Source: DASQYE01 sp036389675
GTDB taxonomy: Bacteria > Acidobacteriota > Blastocatellia > Pyrinomonadales > Pyrinomonadaceae
Length of the DNA stretch: 64,000 nt
Reading direction: 5' to 3'
NCBI GenBank assembly: GCA_036389675.1
Contig: DASVWI010000032.1
Span: 49,183-113,182, forward strand
Shown here: positions 17,186-26,137 of the stretch, piece by piece
Numbering within the stretch: position 1 is the first letter of the stretch
Layout: each line of letters begins with the position of its first letter
Made by a program: the position numbers and the translations under genes
Notes under the pieces: model-generated
Seen by the model: only the letters and a program-made list of their open reading frames with translations
What the model was told of the DNA's origin: nothing
Database searches by the model: none

Positions 17186-18934
17186 ATGCGCTGGTCACAA
17201 TACTTTATCCCGACGCTTCGCGAAGTCCCGGCTGACGCCGAGGTCGTTTCGCATCGCCTCCTGCTGCGCGCAGGACTGGTACGCCAGCTCGCCGCCGGAA
17301 TCTATTCCTACCTCCCGCTCGCACAGCGCGTCTCTCTGAAGATCATGCAGATACTGCGCGAGGAGATGAATCGCATCGGTGGACAGGAGTTCTTTCTGCC
17401 CGCCCTGAATCCGCGCGAGGTCTGGGAAGAGTCAGGCCGCTGGACCGTGATGGGCGATAACATGTTCCGCCTGAAAGACCGCAAGGGCGCAGACCTCTGT
17501 CTGGGGATGACGCACGAAGAGGTCTTCACCTCGATTGCGCGGGGCGAGATTCGTTCCTACAAGCAACTGCCGCAGGTCTGGTATCAGATTCAGGTGAAAT
17601 TCCGCGACGAGCCGCGCCCCAAATCCGGGCTGCTGCGCGTCCGCCAGTTCATCATGAAGGACGCCTACTCGTTTGACGTGGATCAGGCCGGACTTGATCG
17701 TTCGTTCGAGAATCAGCGCGAAGCCTATAAACGCATCTTTGATCGCTGCGGGCTCAAGTACACAATCGTCGAGGCCAGCTCGGGCGCGATGGGCGGCTCA
17801 GCTTCCAACGAGTTTATGGTTAAGACGGACGCCGGCGAAGACCTGATCGCGACCTGCGACAAGTGCAACTACGCCGCGAATCTGGAAAAGGCGCAATCGC
17901 GCCTGCCCGAAGTCAAAGACGGCATAGGGCTCGACGCGCCCGTGGAGTTTCCCACGCCGGGCGTGAGAACCATCGAAGACCTGACGACGTTTCCGGGCGG
18001 CGCACCGGCAGACCAACAGATCAAATCGCTCGTCTACGTGGCGACGCACGAGGGCGAGTCCCGATTCGTGCTCGCGCTCCTGCGCGGCGATCACCAGTTG
18101 CACGACACGAAGCTCTCGGACGCGCTCGCGGGCGCGGAGATGAGGCCCGCGCACCCGGAGGAGATTCGAGGGCTGCTCGGCGCGAGCGCCGGAAGCCTCG
18201 GCGGCGTCACGGCCAAAGCGCGTGCGCGCGAAGGTGGACGAGAGATACGCATCCTCGCAGACCTCGCCTTGAAGGGTCGCCGCAATATGACTACGGGCGC
18301 AAACAAGGACGATCATCACCTGCGCGGCGTCAACATCTCGCGCGACATAGCCGTCGACCAGTGGGTTGACCTTCGCACGGTCACGTCCGGCGAGGGCTGC
18401 CCGCAATGCGCCGAAGGCAGGCTTGAGATTGCAAAGTCGCTGGAAATCGGCCACATCTTCAAGCTCGGCACGAAGTATTCCGCTTCGATGGGCGCGACGG
18501 TGCTGACGCAGGACGGAAAGGAAGCGCCCATCGTGATGGGCAGCTACGGCATAGGGGTGGAGCGCATCCTGGCTTCCGCCATAGAGCTTCATCACGACGA
18601 GGACGGCATCATCTGGCCCAAAGCGATTGCGCCCTTTGATTGCGTCGTGACCATCACGAACATGAAACAGGACGAGCTGCGCGAGGCCGGCGAGAAGCTC
18701 TATAAGGCTTTACAGCAGCGTGGGCTCGATGTGCTTCTGGATGACCGCGACGAGCGCGCCGGGGTGAAGTTCAAGGACGCAGACCTGATCGGCATTCCCT
18801 ACCGCATCACGGTCGGCAAGAAAATCTCGGACGGCATGGTCGAGCTTTTCGAGAGAAGCACGAAGAAGACCGAAGAGGCCAAGCTCGCAGATGTCGTCGA
18901 GCGCGTGCAGACGCTTGCTCTGGCCGGATTGTAA
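17186..18934 (+). CDS. proS: Prolyl-tRNA synthetase
   Basis: Charges tRNA-Pro. 582 aa, bacterial type with the editing (INS) domain between motifs 2 and 3. Visible: N-terminal MRWSQYFIPTLREVPADAEV, motif 2 (FRDEPRPKSGLLRVRQF and KDAYSFD), the insertion around 240-400, GSYGIGVERIL for motif 3, and the anticodon-binding domain at the C-terminus. AAGGAG lies upstream at 17163-17168. Followed by family A repeat copy 2. Confidence 0.97.
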   Translation: MRWSQYFIPTLREVPADAEVVSHRLLLRAGLVRQLAAGIYSYLPLAQRVSLKIMQILREEMNRIGGQEFFLPALNPREVWEESGRWTVMGDNMFRLKDRKGADLCLGMTHEEVFTSIARGEIRSYKQLPQVWYQIQVKFRDEPRPKSGLLRVRQFIMKDAYSFDVDQAGLDRSFENQREAYKRIFDRCGLKYTIVEASSGAMGGSASNEFMVKTDAGEDLIATCDKCNYAANLEKAQSRLPEVKDGIGLDAPVEFPTPGVRTIEDLTTFPGGAPADQQIKSLVYVATHEGESRFVLALLRGDHQLHDTKLSDALAGAEMRPAHPEEIRGLLGASAGSLGGVTAKARAREGGREIRILADLALKGRRNMTTGANKDDHHLRGVNISRDIAVDQWVDLRTVTSGEGCPQCAEGRLEIAKSLEIGHIFKLGTKYSASMGATVLTQDGKEAPIVMGSYGIGVERILASAIELHHDEDGIIWPKAIAPFDCVVTITNMKQDELREAGEKLYKALQQRGLDVLLDDRDERAGVKFKDADLIGIPYRITVGKKISDGMVELFERSTKKTEEAKLADVVERVQTLALAGL

Positions 18935-18942
18935 GAAGGAAG

Positions 18943-19053
18943 TAACAGGGATGGAGAGGATAAAGAAAAGCATAGACATAATCAGGCAGTGATGCATTTG
19001 GTTTTCCTCCTGCTTTCTGTTTTTATCCTGACCAACTTCTGTCCATCCCTGTT
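18943..19053. repeat. Family A intergenic inverted repeat (copy 2)
   Basis: Outer arms AACAGGGATGGA (18943-18954) and TCCATCCCTGTT (19042-19053), inner GGATAAAGAAAAGCAT against GCTTTCTGTTTTTATCC. It lies between proS and the protease gene and creates a spurious 35-codon N-terminal extension in the protease frame. Confidence 0.75.
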
Positions 19054-19093
19054 TGATTCTTCTTTGAAGAGGTTGACGATCAAGTATTTGGTA

Positions 19094-20542
19094 ATGAAAC
19101 GAGTCGAGATATTGGTATTGGCTTTGGCGATTCTCTTCGCCGCCGCTTCCCCCGCCCGCACGCAGGATGCTCTGCCGGAGCTGGTCAGGCGTATCAAGCC
19201 GTCGGTCGTCTCCATCATCACCTACGATGGCCGTGGTCAGAGGCTCGCGCGCGGCAGCGGTTTCTTCATCGGGCCAGACCGCGTCATCACCAATCGCCAC
19301 GTCATCGAGAAGGCTTACAAAGCGGAAGTCCACCTGACGAACAGCAACGCCTACAATGTGCGCGGCGTGCTGGCCGTAGACGGGGCGGCGGACATCGCGC
19401 TCTTGCAGGTTGACGTTCCCGCCGCGCTCGCCAGTCCGCTTCAGGTAGTGCGGACAACGCCGCAGGAGGGAGAGCGCGTCGTCGTCATAGGCAATCCTCT
19501 CGGCCTTGAGGGAAGCGTGTCGGACGGGATCGTCTCAGCCGTGCGCGATATTCCAAACTTCGGTCGCATCATTCAGATCACAGCGCCCATCTCGCCGGGC
19601 TCATCCGGCAGCCCCGTCGTCAATATGCTGGGCCAGCTCATCGGCGTCGCAACCCTTCAACTGACCGAAGGCCAGAGCCTGAACTTCGCCATCCCTTCGG
19701 AGCGGGTCGCGCAGTTGCAGGGACAGACCATCGCGCTACGCACGCTGGGCGGGCTCGCAGAGGACACGATCAGGAGTCAGCGCGCCACGGCTGAACGCTT
19801 CTACACGCAGGGCCTCGGGTTTCTTTCAAGGGACGACTGCGAGACGGCCCTCGCCTATTTCAAGAGGGCGACGGACGCCGACCCGAAATACGCCGAGGCG
19901 TGGGCACAGACGGGTTTCTGTAGTGAGAAACTTGGCCGCCACAGCGAAGCGCTCAAGGCCTCGCGGCAGGTCATAACCTTGCGGCCCGATTCAGCCGAAT
20001 CCTACTTCAACATGGGCCTCGCCTATTTCTATTCCAACCAGTTCAGGGAATCTGTGGATGCCTACCGGCAGGCGCTTCGGCTCGACCCAGACAACGCCGA
20101 GACCTATTACGCGCTGGGCCTTGCCTACGGCAAGCTCAATCGCACGGATGACGAGATACAGTCTTACAGGCGAGCAGTCCGTTTGCGGCTCGACTACTCG
20201 AACGCCTACGAACGGCTCGGGGCGGTCTATGCGCGCGCGGGTCGCTTTACGGATGCGGTCTGGGCTCTCAACAAACTCGTCCAGCTCAAGCCCGGCGATG
20301 CCAAAGCCTACAACAATCTGGGCGAAGCCTACGTCAAGCTGAATCGCGGAGAGGAGGCTGTCGCGGCCTTCAAGCAGGCGACGCTGCTTAAGCCTGACTA
20401 CGCCCGCGCCTACTTCAACCTCGGCAAAGGCTACGTCGCGCTGGGGCTTCGCGACAACGCCCTCGAACAATACAACATCCTCAGAACCCTCGACCCGGAT
20501 CTCGCCGACGAGCTCTACTCAGCCATTCCAGAACAACAGTGA
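19094..20542 (+). CDS. Trypsin-like serine protease fused to TPR repeats
   Basis: 482 aa exported protein. Signal peptide ~1-23; HtrA/S1C-type protease domain ~25-210 with triad His69 (TNRHVI), Asp100 (GAADIALL) and Ser171 (GSSGSP); then about six TPR units to the C-terminus (for example AESYFNMGLAYFYSNQFRES). There is no PDZ domain, which HtrA proteins normally have; the TPRs replace it. ATG 19094 starts a normal signal peptide; the open frame further upstream (to 18989) is repeat-derived. Its stop codon abuts a family B repeat. Confidence 0.88.
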   Translation: MKRVEILVLALAILFAAASPARTQDALPELVRRIKPSVVSIITYDGRGQRLARGSGFFIGPDRVITNRHVIEKAYKAEVHLTNSNAYNVRGVLAVDGAADIALLQVDVPAALASPLQVVRTTPQEGERVVVIGNPLGLEGSVSDGIVSAVRDIPNFGRIIQITAPISPGSSGSPVVNMLGQLIGVATLQLTEGQSLNFAIPSERVAQLQGQTIALRTLGGLAEDTIRSQRATAERFYTQGLGFLSRDDCETALAYFKRATDADPKYAEAWAQTGFCSEKLGRHSEALKASRQVITLRPDSAESYFNMGLAYFYSNQFRESVDAYRQALRLDPDNAETYYALGLAYGKLNRTDDEIQSYRRAVRLRLDYSNAYERLGAVYARAGRFTDAVWALNKLVQLKPGDAKAYNNLGEAYVKLNRGEEAVAAFKQATLLKPDYARAYFNLGKGYVALGLRDNALEQYNILRTLDPDLADELYSAIPEQQ

Positions 20543-20633
20543 AAGGATGAAGGCGGAAGGATGAAGGATGAAAGGAATGCTGATCGTTCTTGAAAGCTTT
20601 TACTTCATCCTTCCGCCTTCCGCCTTCATCCTT
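20543..20633. repeat. Family B heptad inverted repeat (copy 1)
   Basis: Left arm AAGGATGAAGGCGGAAGGAT... from 20543, right arm 20604-20633 ending CCGCCTTCATCCTT. Sits exactly between the stop codons of the convergent protease and LCAT-like genes: it starts one base after TGA of the first and reaches the TAA of the second. Confidence 0.85.
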
Positions 20634-22135
20634 TATTTTATCGCTTCGCTGAGGAGGGCTGTCAGGGCGTTGTCCTGAAGCGTCTTGTTGTTCTGCAGGT
20701 CGCCGTGCAGGTCGCAGGCGAAGACAGCGTAGACGATGGGAAGGCCGGTGTTGAAGAGAGGATTTCTGCGGCGGCCTTCGGCAAGGTCTTCGGCGAGAAG
20801 CGAGCGGCGCGTGACGCGTCCGTCGCCGGGCGCGTACATGGCGAGCGTCGTCTCGCGGCGTGTGACGCGGCGGCCCGTCGAGGTACGAAACTCGCGCGGG
20901 TGTGTGATCGTCAACCAGCGCCCCTTCTTCTCGTCGCGCAGCAGGATGGGGGCTGCGAGCGTCTCCTCGCAATCGCCGCCGAAGGCGAACAGGGCGACCG
21001 GCGCTTCACCCTCAGAGGTCGCATCCAGCGCCTCGTGAAAACGCTTTGCGCGCCGCAGCACAGTCTCAAAATATGCGTCCAGCTCGGCCAGCGAGCCGCC
21101 CGTAAACGGCGCGTAATCTCCGACCGATTTGCCGTTGGCGTAACGCCGACGAAAATCCTCGTCCGTGACGGGCGACCAGTTGTAACGCCGCCACATCTCC
21201 GGGTCATAAAGGTCTATCTCTACGGGTTTCAGATTCTCATCCAGAAAGCGAGCCGACGCACTGTGCGGCAGTAGTTGAAAGATCGCCGGCGTCGTCAAAG
21301 CGTCTTCGCGCGAGAGCTTGTTGAGCAGGCGTATGGGCCGGCGCAGGCCCTCCGTCACGGAGTAGCCTTCGAGCAGAATGGCGAAGGCGTTCATAGAGCC
21401 TTCGTTCGGCGTGCCGAACATGATGATCTTGTTGATGTGGGCAGCGCCCGCCCAAGTAGGCACGGCGCGCGCTTCCGTGGGCAAGTCCGCGTCGCCGTAC
21501 ATCGCCGCATAGCGCGCGACGAGGCCGCCCATCGAATGCGCCACGATGTTGAAGCGCAGGTCGGGCCGGTTCAGCTTGCGCTTCAAGGTCTCAAGACGCT
21601 GGACGAGGTCGCGCGCCGTCTCGACATTGTCGCGCCGCCAATCGTAAGGCAGCACGTAGAAGGTATCGTGGTCGCCGTCCGCGCCCGGGTTGGCCCAATC
21701 GCCCTCGCGATAACCGCCGTACTTTTTGAGCGCCTCCAACAGCTCGTGATAGATGTACACGTCCGGCACGAGGCGCGCGAGCCGAATAGTATCCACTATC
21801 TTTCTCGCGACCAGCTTGTCGCGGTTCGCCGCCAGATCCGGCGAGACGGGGAGGCTCAGGCCGTCATCTGACGAGCGGAAGATTGAGGGCCAGACCACTT
21901 CGCCCGTCTCATAGTTGACGAGCTGCGAGCCCAGAATACCCGGAATGATGACGAGCGGTCGTTTGCCCGTGCGGGCTCTGGCCTCTGCGAAGATGCGTTC
22001 CAGATTCGGCGTGCGCCGAGCTCCGCAGCCCCCCAGCGGAATCACACTCGTCAAAAGCACGATCAATATAAGGACAGTCGCAGATGCGCCCGCCCGTCTC
22101 TCGTGTCGTCTCTGGGTGAGGGCGGTTTGTTGCAA
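20633..22135 (-). CDS. LCAT-like alpha/beta hydrolase lipoprotein
   Basis: 500 aa with a lipobox (LGGC, Cys37) after a hydrophobic signal, so probably a lipoprotein. The mature part resembles lecithin:cholesterol acyltransferase-type hydrolases: PLVIIPGILGSQL near the start, FYVLPYDWRRDN, the nucleophile elbow AHSMGGLVARY (Ser ~200), and a late His region. Probably an esterase, phospholipase or acyltransferase in the envelope; substrate unknown. Its stop codon touches the family B repeat. Confidence 0.82.
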   Translation of the reverse strand: MQQTALTQRRHERRAGASATVLILIVLLTSVIPLGGCGARRTPNLERIFAEARARTGKRPLVIIPGILGSQLVNYETGEVVWPSIFRSSDDGLSLPVSPDLAANRDKLVARKIVDTIRLARLVPDVYIYHELLEALKKYGGYREGDWANPGADGDHDTFYVLPYDWRRDNVETARDLVQRLETLKRKLNRPDLRFNIVAHSMGGLVARYAAMYGDADLPTEARAVPTWAGAAHINKIIMFGTPNEGSMNAFAILLEGYSVTEGLRRPIRLLNKLSREDALTTPAIFQLLPHSASARFLDENLKPVEIDLYDPEMWRRYNWSPVTDEDFRRRYANGKSVGDYAPFTGGSLAELDAYFETVLRRAKRFHEALDATSEGEAPVALFAFGGDCEETLAAPILLRDEKKGRWLTITHPREFRTSTGRRVTRRETTLAMYAPGDGRVTRRSLLAEDLAEGRRRNPLFNTGLPIVYAVFACDLHGDLQNNKTLQDNALTALLSEAIK

Positions 22136-22198
22136 GATAGGTTTTATACTCTGAATGGATTTTAATGATGAAGCGGATTCAAAACGGCACGTAACACA

Positions 22199-22273
22199 GG
22201 TCAGTACCGCCTGCGGTAGCGGGCGGGTGCTCTCGTCATAACGACCCGCCCGCTACCGCAGGCGGTACTGACC
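22199..22273. repeat. Family D perfect 30-bp inverted repeat (copy 1)
   Basis: Arms 22199-22228 and 22244-22273 are perfect complements (CAGTACCGCCTGCGGTAGC core, then GGGCGGGT), loop 15 bases (GCTCTCGTCATAACG). It lies between the start of the LCAT-like gene and the stop of larB. A diverged copy is at 27046-27120. Confidence 0.9.
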
Positions 22274-22275
22274 TC

Positions 22276-23040
22276 TTATTCCTGTGGCTCGTCCCAGCGA
22301 CGATTGATGAGGCTGGCGACGAAGCCCGCCCCGAAGCCGTTGTCTATGTTGACGACCGTCACATTCGAGGCGCAGGAGTTGAGCATGCCGAGCAGAGCGG
22401 CGACGCCGCCAAACGACGCGCCGTAACCGATACTGGTCGGAACAGCGATGACGGGCACGCTCACGAGCCCGCCGACGACAGACGGAAGCGCGCCCTCCAT
22501 CCCGGCGGCGACGATACAGACTCGCGACTTTCTGAGCAGGCTGCGCTCGGCCAGTATGCGATGAATGCCACTGACGCCCGCATCCCAGACTCTACGAACG
22601 CGATTGCCCATCGTCTCAGCCGTGAGCGCGGCCTCTTCCGCCACCGGAATATCGCTCGTGCCCGCCGTCACCACCGTAATCTCGCCCGTGCCCAACTCAG
22701 TCTTGTCCCGGCGTATCCGTATCAACCGCGCGGACTCGTGCCACTCGGCATCGGTGGCGACGTTACGCACCTCTCCGAATGTCCCCTCGTCTGTGCGCGT
22801 CACGAGCAGATTGGGCGCGCGCGCGACGAGACGCTCGACTATGCCGACCACTTGAGCGCGCGTCTTGCCCGCGCCGAAGACGACTTCCGGGAAACCCTGT
22901 CGCGTCGCACGATCATGGTCGACTCTGGCGTAGCCTATGTCTTCATAATGAAGCTCGCCTATCAGGCGAGCGGCCTCGTTCGTCCCCACTTCGCCGCTCT
23001 TGTGCGCGCGCAGCAGTTTCTCTATCTCTGTTAAGCTCAT
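22276..23040 (-). CDS. larB: LarB, pyridinium-3,5-biscarboxylate mononucleotide synthase
   Basis: LarB carboxylates and hydrolyses nicotinate adenine dinucleotide in the first step of nickel-pincer nucleotide (lactate racemase cofactor) synthesis; the C-terminal part is PurE-like. 254 aa from ATG 23040 matches the family length; a GTG at 23097 would add 19 residues. Diagnostic blocks: YARVDHDRATRQGFPEVVFGAGK split across residues ~33-55, VVTAGTSDIPVAEEA, AAGMEGALPSVVGGL, PTSIGYGASFGG. LarC and LarE are not in the window. It diverges from ubiX and lies two bases after the family D repeat. Confidence 0.9.
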   Translation of the reverse strand: MSLTEIEKLLRAHKSGEVGTNEAARLIGELHYEDIGYARVDHDRATRQGFPEVVFGAGKTRAQVVGIVERLVARAPNLLVTRTDEGTFGEVRNVATDAEWHESARLIRIRRDKTELGTGEITVVTAGTSDIPVAEEAALTAETMGNRVRRVWDAGVSGIHRILAERSLLRKSRVCIVAAGMEGALPSVVGGLVSVPVIAVPTSIGYGASFGGVAALLGMLNSCASNVTVVNIDNGFGAGFVASLINRRWDEPQE

Positions 23041-23229
23041 TTCGGCAATCGTCTCTACTTCCAAGCTCTTACCCCTAGGGATGGGCCATTCTAGCACTCA
23101 ACCGTGCCCGCCTCGAAATGCACACGCCTTGCGCTCGGCCCGAGACGCCACGTAGAATCGCGCAGGCCGGATGCGGAACTTAAGCGAGCCCTCTTTAACC
23201 GAAGGGCTACGGGCCTCTAATCTCTTTGC

Positions 23230-23856
23230 ATGGAACTGACCGTCGCCATCACAGGAGCCTCCGGCTCGATCTACGCGCAGCGCACGCTCCAGCACCTGGC
23301 TGCGAGCGGCACTATCGAGCGCATCAACCTGATCATGTCTGCATCGGCGCAGACGGTCGCGCGCGTTGAGCTGGGAGCAGACCTGCGCGAGGCCGACGAC
23401 GCGCGAATCAACGAATGGCTCGGATTGCCGCTCGATTCAAGACTCGTACGCCTTCACAGGCTGGATAATCTTGCCGCCACACCTGCCTCTGGCTCTCACA
23501 TGCAGGCGGGCATGATTATCGTCCCCTGCTCGATGGGCACGCTCGGCGCAATCGCCTCGGGCGCGGGAATCAACCTTATTCATCGCGCGGCGGACGTGAC
23601 CTTAAAGGAAGGGCGCAAGCTCGTTATAGTGCCGCGCGAGACGCCGCTCAGCGCGATTCATTTAGAGAACATGCTCAGATTGGCCCACGCCGGAGCGCGC
23701 ATCCTCCCGGCCAGCCCCGGCTTTTATCATCGCCCTTCCACCATTGAAGCGCTCGTAGACCACCTCGTTTTCCGTATCCTTGACCAATTCGCCGTGCCCC
23801 ACTCACAGGCGACACGCTGGCAGGGGGAAAATAAAACAGTGACGAGCGACGAGTGA
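23230..23856 (+). CDS. ubiX: UbiX-family flavin prenyltransferase
   Basis: Makes prenylated FMN, the cofactor of UbiD-type decarboxylases; in futalosine-type menaquinone synthesis it serves the UbiD homologue. 208 aa. Motifs: VAITGASGSIYAQRTL (FMN site), IIVPCSMGTLGAIASG, RKLVIVPRETPLSAIHLENM, and FYHRPSTIEALVDHLVFRILDQF. First gene of a set with mqnP, mqnE and mqnD on the same strand. The last five residues (VTSDE) and the stop are encoded by a family C repeat. Confidence 0.92.
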   Translation: MELTVAITGASGSIYAQRTLQHLAASGTIERINLIMSASAQTVARVELGADLREADDARINEWLGLPLDSRLVRLHRLDNLAATPASGSHMQAGMIIVPCSMGTLGAIASGAGINLIHRAADVTLKEGRKLVIVPRETPLSAIHLENMLRLAHAGARILPASPGFYHRPSTIEALVDHLVFRILDQFAVPHSQATRWQGENKTVTSDE

Positions 23857-23897
23857 TGAGATAAAAACCTGTTCCTGCTCACCACTCGTCGCTGTGT
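23836..23897. repeat. Family C inverted repeat (copy 2), overlapping the ubiX 3' end
   Basis: Left arm ACAGTGACGAGCGACGAGTG (from 23836), right arm CACCACTCGTCGCTGTGT (ends ~23897), loop with ATAAAAACCTGTTCCTG. The left arm encodes the C-terminal VTSDE of UbiX and its stop codon. Confidence 0.8.
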
Positions 23898-24088
23898 TTA
23901 GTATTGGCAGAGTGCGAGTGTGGGGCGAGGGGGATGGCGAATTGCAAAGCGAGAGGGGTTGAAAGTACTGTTTCTGGCTGGTTTTCGAATGGCGCGGCGC
24001 TTGCTTCCCCGTGAGTTTGAGGATGGGGTCGCGGGATGCGTGGAGGGGGAAAGCACAGGGCTTTGGACTCGCGGCCTCTTAAAAGATT

Positions 24089-24976
24089 ATGTTGAGAGCT
24101 ACGACACGAAACATCCGAACAACGCTCGAAATGATTAAGATCGAGCATACGCTGTTCGCACTTCCCTTCGCTTTTCTGGGCGCGGTGCTGGCGGCGGGCG
24201 GCCTGCCTTCTATCAAACAGATTTTCTGGATTACGCTGGCGATGGTCGGCGCGCGCTCCACCGCTATGGCCTTTAATCGCATCGCCGACCGCGAATACGA
24301 CGCGCGCAACCCGCGCACCAGCTCGCGCGCGATTCCTTCGGGCACGCTGTCGGTCGGCTTCGCATGGGCCTTCACCATTGTCTCGGCCTGTCTCTTCTTT
24401 CTGGCGGCGGCGATGCTCAATCGCCTTGCGCTCATGCTCGCGCCCGTAGCGCTCGCGTCCATACTGGTTTATTCGTACACGAAGCGCTGGACGATGCTCT
24501 CGCATCTGGTGCTCGGCTGGTGTCTCTCGATTGCTCCGGCGGGCGCTTGGATAGCCGTGCGCGGGGCGCTCGATAGCCCCGTGCCGCTACTGCTCTCGCT
24601 CGTCGTGCTACTGTGGACAGCCGGGTTCGACGTGCTCTACGCCTGTCAGGACTTTGAGTTTGACCGCGCCGCCGGCCTCCACTCGATACCCGAGAAACTG
24701 GGCATCCGTCGCGCTCTCTGGGTGTCCAGACTCTTCCACGCGGATGCGTTCGTCACGCTCGTCGCGTTATACTTGGTGACGCATTTAGGGCCGCTGGCTC
24801 TCGCGGGCGTCCTCGCGACGGGCGCGCTCCTCGTGTACCAGCACACGCTGGTGCGCGCAGATGATTTGCGGCGTCTGAACGCGGCGTTCTTTACCACCAA
24901 CGCTTTTGTGAGCGTGATACTGTTTGCGACCTTCGGCGGCGCGGCGATCTTCGCCACTTCGCACCTTTTCAGATAA
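24089..24976 (+). CDS. mqnP: MqnP-type UbiA prenyltransferase
   Basis: Attaches the polyprenyl tail to the naphthoate ring in menaquinone synthesis. 295 aa, about eight to nine membrane helices. Both Asp-rich motifs are present: NRIADREYDARNPRT and the later YACQDFEFDRAAGLHS. The start EMIKIEHTLFALPFAFLGA is typical of the MqnP branch. A shorter start at ATG 24131 is possible. mqnE begins 7 bases after the stop. Confidence 0.9.
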   Translation: MLRATTRNIRTTLEMIKIEHTLFALPFAFLGAVLAAGGLPSIKQIFWITLAMVGARSTAMAFNRIADREYDARNPRTSSRAIPSGTLSVGFAWAFTIVSACLFFLAAAMLNRLALMLAPVALASILVYSYTKRWTMLSHLVLGWCLSIAPAGAWIAVRGALDSPVPLLLSLVVLLWTAGFDVLYACQDFEFDRAAGLHSIPEKLGIRRALWVSRLFHADAFVTLVALYLVTHLGPLALAGVLATGALLVYQHTLVRADDLRRLNAAFFTTNAFVSVILFATFGGAAIFATSHLFR

Positions 24977-24983
24977 ACACGAG

Positions 24984-26096
24984 ATGAAGTTTTCACACGA
25001 CCCGAAACTTGAACAGCTCGCCGCACGCATAGAGTGCGGCGAGCGTCTATCGTTTGAAGATGGGCTGGCGCTCTACGCGACCGACGACCTCGCGGCGCTC
25101 GCTAAACTGGCCGACATGGTCAGGCGGTGCATGCACGGCCTGACCACCTACTTCAACGTCAACCGCCACTTCAACCCGACCAACGTTTGTTACGCCGACT
25201 GCAAGTTCTGCAACTTCTATCGCACGCCGAGAGAGGCCGACGCCTACACGCATAACATTCAGGACTCGCTGCGAATAGCTGGCGAAGCCGTCAAAGAGGG
25301 TGCGACCGAGCTGCACATCGTCGGGGGCTTGAATACCAAGCTGCCCTTCAGCTATTTCACAGACCTCCTGTCGCAGTTAAAGAGCGCTTACCCGCAGCTT
25401 CATCTCAAGGCGTTCACGATGGTCGAGATTGACCACTTCGCGCACTTCTACAAGATGTCGGATGAAGCCGTGATCGAGCAGTTGAAGCGCGCCGGGATGG
25501 ATTCGTGCCCGGGCGGAGGCGCGGAGATTTTCCGCGAGCCGACGCGCTCCATGATCTGCACGCACAAGTGCGACGGCGCGCGCTGGCTTGAGCTGTCCGG
25601 CAAGGTTCACGCCGCGGGGCTCAAGACCAACGCGACGATGCTCTACGGCCACATCGAAACCATTGAAGATCGCGTAGACCATCTGATACGCCTGCGAGAG
25701 CAGCAGGACATATCGGGCGGCTTTCAGTGCTTCATCCCGCTCGCCTTTTATCCGCCGGGCACACAGCTCTCGCATCTGCCGGGGCCGTCGGGTGTCGATT
25801 CCTTAAAGACCATCGCCGTCTCGCGACTGATGCTGGACAACTTCGCGCACATCAAGGCCTACTGGGTGATGCTCGGCAAACGTCTGGCGCAGGTCGCGCT
25901 CCATTACGGCGCAAACGATCTGGACGGCACGATCACGGATGGCGGCGAGCTGACGGAAAGCTATTCGGTCGAAGCCGGCGGCGAAGTCAAGATGACTAAA
26001 CAGGAGATCATCGCGCTCATCGAGGACGCAGGATTCGAGCCCGTAGAGCGCGACACGCTCTACAACAGGGTCGAGCCCGAGACGACAGCCGCATAA
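24984..26096 (+). CDS. mqnE: Aminofutalosine synthase MqnE (radical SAM)
   Basis: Radical-SAM enzyme that joins 3-[(1-carboxyvinyl)oxy]benzoate and the adenosyl radical to give 6-amino-6-deoxyfutalosine. 370 aa. The 4Fe-4S motif is CX3CX2C (Cys69, Cys73, Cys76). GGLNTKLPFSYF, HLKAFTMVEIDHF, MDSCPGGGAEIF and TMLYGHIE distinguish MqnE from MqnC. The start ATG 24984 lies just after mqnP; the longer open frame overlaps mqnP. Confidence 0.93.
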   Translation: MKFSHDPKLEQLAARIECGERLSFEDGLALYATDDLAALAKLADMVRRCMHGLTTYFNVNRHFNPTNVCYADCKFCNFYRTPREADAYTHNIQDSLRIAGEAVKEGATELHIVGGLNTKLPFSYFTDLLSQLKSAYPQLHLKAFTMVEIDHFAHFYKMSDEAVIEQLKRAGMDSCPGGGAEIFREPTRSMICTHKCDGARWLELSGKVHAAGLKTNATMLYGHIETIEDRVDHLIRLREQQDISGGFQCFIPLAFYPPGTQLSHLPGPSGVDSLKTIAVSRLMLDNFAHIKAYWVMLGKRLAQVALHYGANDLDGTITDGGELTESYSVEAGGEVKMTKQEIIALIEDAGFEPVERDTLYNRVEPETTAA

Positions 26097-26137
26097 ATAG
26101 AGACCGCAGACCCCTTTCTTTCAATTACAAATCAAGC

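Noticed and set aside
18989..19093. N-terminal extension of the trypsin-TPR gene
   Set aside because: Encoded by a family A repeat; ATG 19094 starts a normal signal peptide.
23879..24505. 208-codon minus-strand frame near mqnP
   Set aside because: Overlaps mqnP antisense and has low-complexity content.
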